From: Geodermatophilus sabuli
Lineage (GTDB): Bacteria; Actinomycetota; Actinomycetes; Mycobacteriales; Geodermatophilaceae
NCBI RefSeq assembly: GCF_010686765.1
Contig: NZ_JAAGWF010000015.1
Span: forward strand, 157,348-221,347
Direction of reading: 5' to 3'
DNA length: 64,000 nt
The notes under the pieces were generated by a model. It worked only from the letters and a program-made list of their open reading frames with translations. It had not been told where the DNA came from and did no database searches. The position numbers and the translations under genes are program-made. This document shows positions 61,749-64,000 of the stretch, in pieces (the stretch's first letter is position 1; every line of letters starts with the position of its first letter).

Positions 61749-63341
61749 TCAGAAGGCGTTCCGCAGCCGCAACGCGAGCGGGCGGCCGTCGGGGTCGTCG
61801 AGCAGCCGGTAGACCGGGGTCGCCCACAGCCGGGTGAGCAGCGGCAGGCGTTCCGCGTGGTGCTCCCGCAGCCGGCCGGGGGGACGCGGACCCTGCCGTC
61901 CGCCCGCGTGCCACGCATCGAGGGCGGCGGCCCGCTCCACCAGCACCTCGACGAAGCGGTCCGGGTCGAGGACCTGGTCGTCCTCGGTGCCGTCGGCCGC
62001 GAGGTCCAGGTGCTCCCGGGCCAGGGCCAGCCGCAGGTCGCGCGCGAACGTGCGGGCGCCGTCCCCGGTCCCGGCCGGGTCGCGCGGCTCGCGGGGGTCG
62101 CGGGTGGCGTCCAGGACGGTGCTGGAGAGCTCGCTGTCGTGGGTCCACGAGCGGCGGTTGAAGTTGTCGCTGCCGACGCTCGCCCAGGTGTCGTCCACGA
62201 CGCACACCTTCGCGTGCACGTAGACCGGCGTCCCGGCGTGGTTCTCCACGTCGAAGACGTGCACCCGTCCCTGACCTGCCCTGCGGCACATCTCGATCGC
62301 CTGCCAGCGGCCGACGTACTGCGGTCGCTCGGCGAAGGCACCGTCCTGGTCGGGCACCCGGGGGACGACGACGACGAGGTGCAGGTCGGGGTGGTCGGTC
62401 AGCGCCTCGGCGAACAACCGGGCCACGTCGGCCGACCACATGTACTGGTCCTCGAGGTAGACCAGCCGCCGGGCCCGCTTGATCGCCTTGGTGTAGCCCC
62501 GCGCCACGGACCGTTCGCCCCGCGGGGCGAACCGGTACGGCGGGCGGATGGCCGGATAGGTCCGGAGGTTCTGCACGAAGTGCGGCCCGCACTCCGGCGG
62601 CGGCGGCAGCTGCGGCGGGAGCGGGTCGCCCGCGAGGCGGGCGTGGTGCAGCTTGTCGTAGACCCAGGCGATCGGGTGGTCCTGGTCGGGGCTGACGGGA
62701 TCGTCCCAGCGCTCCCGGAAGACGGTGTCGAGGACGTGCACGGCCGGCCCGCGGATCTGCAGCTGGACGTCGTGCCACGGCGGGTTGTCCCCGTACGCGG
62801 CGGCCATGGGCAGCGGCTGCGGGTCACCGCCGTGGTCGGCGTCGTCGCGGCGGCCGTGGCACAGGTCGATGCCCCCGACGAACGCGATGTCCTTCGACGG
62901 GTCCTCGTCGTGCCGCAGGACCACGAGCTTCTGGTGGTGGCTGCCGAACCGCCGGATCCGCTGGTCGAGGATCACCTCGCCGCCGCCGTGCTCGACCTCC
63001 GCGTCGAGGGCGCGGTTGGCCTCCTTGTTCAGGGACAGCCGGTCCATGTGCGACCGCCAGACCAGTCCGCGCACGCACACCCCGCGCTTGACCGCCTCGG
63101 TGAACAGCTCGGCCACCGTCGGACCCTCGTCGCGCAGCTTCTCGTCGGGATCGCCGCGCCAGTCGGTGAAGAACAGGTGGTCGCCCTCGTCCAGCGACCG
63201 CACCTCCTCGACCAGCCGGTCGAAGTAGACGCTGCCGTGCAGCAGTGGCTCGGCGAGGTTCCCAGCAGTCCAGCCGGGCAGCGTCGTGGCGGGGTTGCCG
63301 CGCTCCTCGGCGCTGAGCAGCCACTGCTCCGGGTCGTCCAC
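61749..63341 (-). CDS. Phospholipase D-like protein with two HKD motifs
   Basis: 530 residues from GTG 63341 (VDDPEQWLLSAEERGNP); a GTG at 63380 would add 13 and the frame stays open across the lysC start. HKD 1: RFGSHHQKLVVLRHDEDP, with His-x-Lys but no clean Asp spacing. HKD 2: VYVHAKVCVVDDTWASVGSDNFNRRSW, complete. The plan is that of bacterial PLD with an N-terminal extra region, and no signal peptide is visible, so it would act inside or be released otherwise. It probably cleaves phosphodiester bonds of lipids. Confidence 0.85.
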   Translation of the reverse strand: MDDPEQWLLSAEERGNPATTLPGWTAGNLAEPLLHGSVYFDRLVEEVRSLDEGDHLFFTDWRGDPDEKLRDEGPTVAELFTEAVKRGVCVRGLVWRSHMDRLSLNKEANRALDAEVEHGGGEVILDQRIRRFGSHHQKLVVLRHDEDPSKDIAFVGGIDLCHGRRDDADHGGDPQPLPMAAAYGDNPPWHDVQLQIRGPAVHVLDTVFRERWDDPVSPDQDHPIAWVYDKLHHARLAGDPLPPQLPPPPECGPHFVQNLRTYPAIRPPYRFAPRGERSVARGYTKAIKRARRLVYLEDQYMWSADVARLFAEALTDHPDLHLVVVVPRVPDQDGAFAERPQYVGRWQAIEMCRRAGQGRVHVFDVENHAGTPVYVHAKVCVVDDTWASVGSDNFNRRSWTHDSELSSTVLDATRDPREPRDPAGTGDGARTFARDLRLALAREHLDLAADGTEDDQVLDPDRFVEVLVERAAALDAWHAGGRQGPRPPGRLREHHAERLPLLTRLWATPVYRLLDDPDGRPLALRLRNAF

Positions 63342-63400
63342 TCCATGATCAGAACGCGCGCGGTCGGGGGATGCAACCACCAGCCGCTCAGGGACGTCGG

Positions 63401-63406
63401 TAACCT
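63401..63406 (+). promoter_or_regulatory. -10 box for leaderless lysC
   Basis: TAACCT lies eight bases before GTG 63415. It sits inside the possible upstream end of the divergent phospholipase gene, which argues for the shorter start of that gene. Confidence 0.5.
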
Positions 63407-63414
63407 CATGCCCC

Positions 63415-64000
63415 GTGGCCCTCGTCGTCCAGAAGTACGGCGGCTCCTCCGTCGCGTCCGCAGCCCACGTGAAGCGTGTCGCCGAACGGATCGTCAGCGC
63501 GAAGGAGAACGGGAACGACGTCGTCGTGGTCGTCTCCGCGATGGGCGACAGCACCGACGAACTGCTCGACCTGGCCGGCCAGATCACCGACGACCCGCCG
63601 GGGCGCGAGCTCGACATGCTGCTGACCGCCGGTGAGCGGATCTCCATGGCGCTCCTGGCGATCGCCATCTCCACGCACGGCTACGAGGCGCGCTCCTTCA
63701 CCGGGTCCCAGGCCGGGGTCATCACGACCGGCAGCCACGGCCGGGCGCGGATCATCGACGTCACGCCCGGGCGGCTCCGCTCCGCCCTGGACGAGGGCTC
63801 GATCGTCATCGTGGCCGGGTTCCAGGGCGTCAGCCAGGACACGAAGGACATCACCACCCTCGGCCGCGGCGGCTCCGACACCACCGCCGTCGCCGTCGCC
63901 GCGGCCCTGCGCGCCGACGTCTGCGAGATCTACACCGACGTGGACGGTGTCTTCACCGCCGACCCGCGGATCGTGCCCAACGCCAAGCGGCTGGACACGG
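63415..64000 (+). CDS. lysC: Aspartate kinase (5' part)
   Basis: The first 195 codons of a plus-strand gene that leaves the window on the right. GTG 63415 reads [22 protein letters not shown], the aspartate kinase opening with the ATP-binding KYGGSS. Further kinase landmarks are [25 protein letters not shown], and [36 protein letters not shown], complete in this window. It makes aspartyl phosphate for lysine, threonine and methionine. The ACT regulatory domains are not included. It is divergent from the phospholipase gene. Confidence 0.95.
   Translation, partial: MALVVQKYGGSSVASAAHVKRVAERIVSAKENGNDVVVVVSAMGDSTDELLDLAGQITDDPPGRELDMLLTAGERISMALLAIAISTHGYEARSFTGSQAGVITTGSHGRARIIDVTPGRLRSALDEGSIVIVAGFQGVSQDTKDITTLGRGGSDTTAVAVAAALRADVCEIYTDVDGVFTADPRIVPNAKRLDT

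Overview
This is chromosomal DNA from a very GC-rich actinobacterium. Codons end almost always in G or C, GTG starts are common, many starts overlap the previous stop as ATGA or GTGA, and many genes look leaderless (a TANNNT box 6-8 bases before the start codon). The gene content (small SRP RNA beside dnaX, ybaB-recR, tadA with its actinobacterial partner, leuA with a Leu-codon leader near lysC) and the protein style suggest the Geodermatophilaceae/Frankiales area (Blastococcus, Modestobacter, Geodermatophilus). That placement is inference from memory, not a search result.

Layout. 1-9.5 kb: a partial VWA/solute-binding lipid-anchored or membrane protein, DUF2630, tyrA and a PaaI-like thioesterase on the minus strand; then a coupled plus-strand operon (O-methyltransferase, tadA-associated protein, HAD phosphatase, tadA) followed by tRNA-Ser(CGA). 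A 84-bp tandem repeat, a Ser/Thr kinase, a small protein, tRNA-Ser(GGA) and an EamA transporter follow. 9.7-14.2 kb: SRP RNA, dnaX, an inserted ArsR/SRPBCC pair with twin operators, ybaB and recR. 14.4-20.4 kb: a complete oligopeptide-type ABC importer operon. 20.4-28.4 kb: single genes (Rieske protein, TPM-domain protein, VOC, F420-type PPOX, PRISE-like SDR, two pirins, methyltransferase). 28.4-32.0 kb: the ATP-grasp / alpha-E / transglutaminase trio.

32.3-44.7 kb is the most unusual part: one long run of coupled genes under a MarR-type regulator. It encodes a NitT/TauT-type ABC importer, two successive M24 'pita-bread' proteins with degraded metal sites, an ornithine-cyclodeaminase-family enzyme, two LeuCD-like dehydratase pairs and a thiamine-diphosphate enzyme. 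The first LeuC-like protein keeps the three [4Fe-4S] cysteines; in the second they are replaced by His, Ser and Ser. The set looks like an inducible uptake and catabolic pathway for a nitrogen-containing organic acid, but the substrate cannot be read from the sequence.

44.8-64 kb: a small acidic protein, a GNAT-like protein, a Uup-like ABC-F ATPase, a membrane protein, a NarL-type two-component system, a complete Mrp Na+/H+ antiporter operon (A and B fused, then C-D-E-F-G), an ECF sigma factor coupled to a VOC protein, leuA with an attenuator, an MFS exporter, a phospholipase-D-like protein and the first part of lysC, which runs off the right edge.
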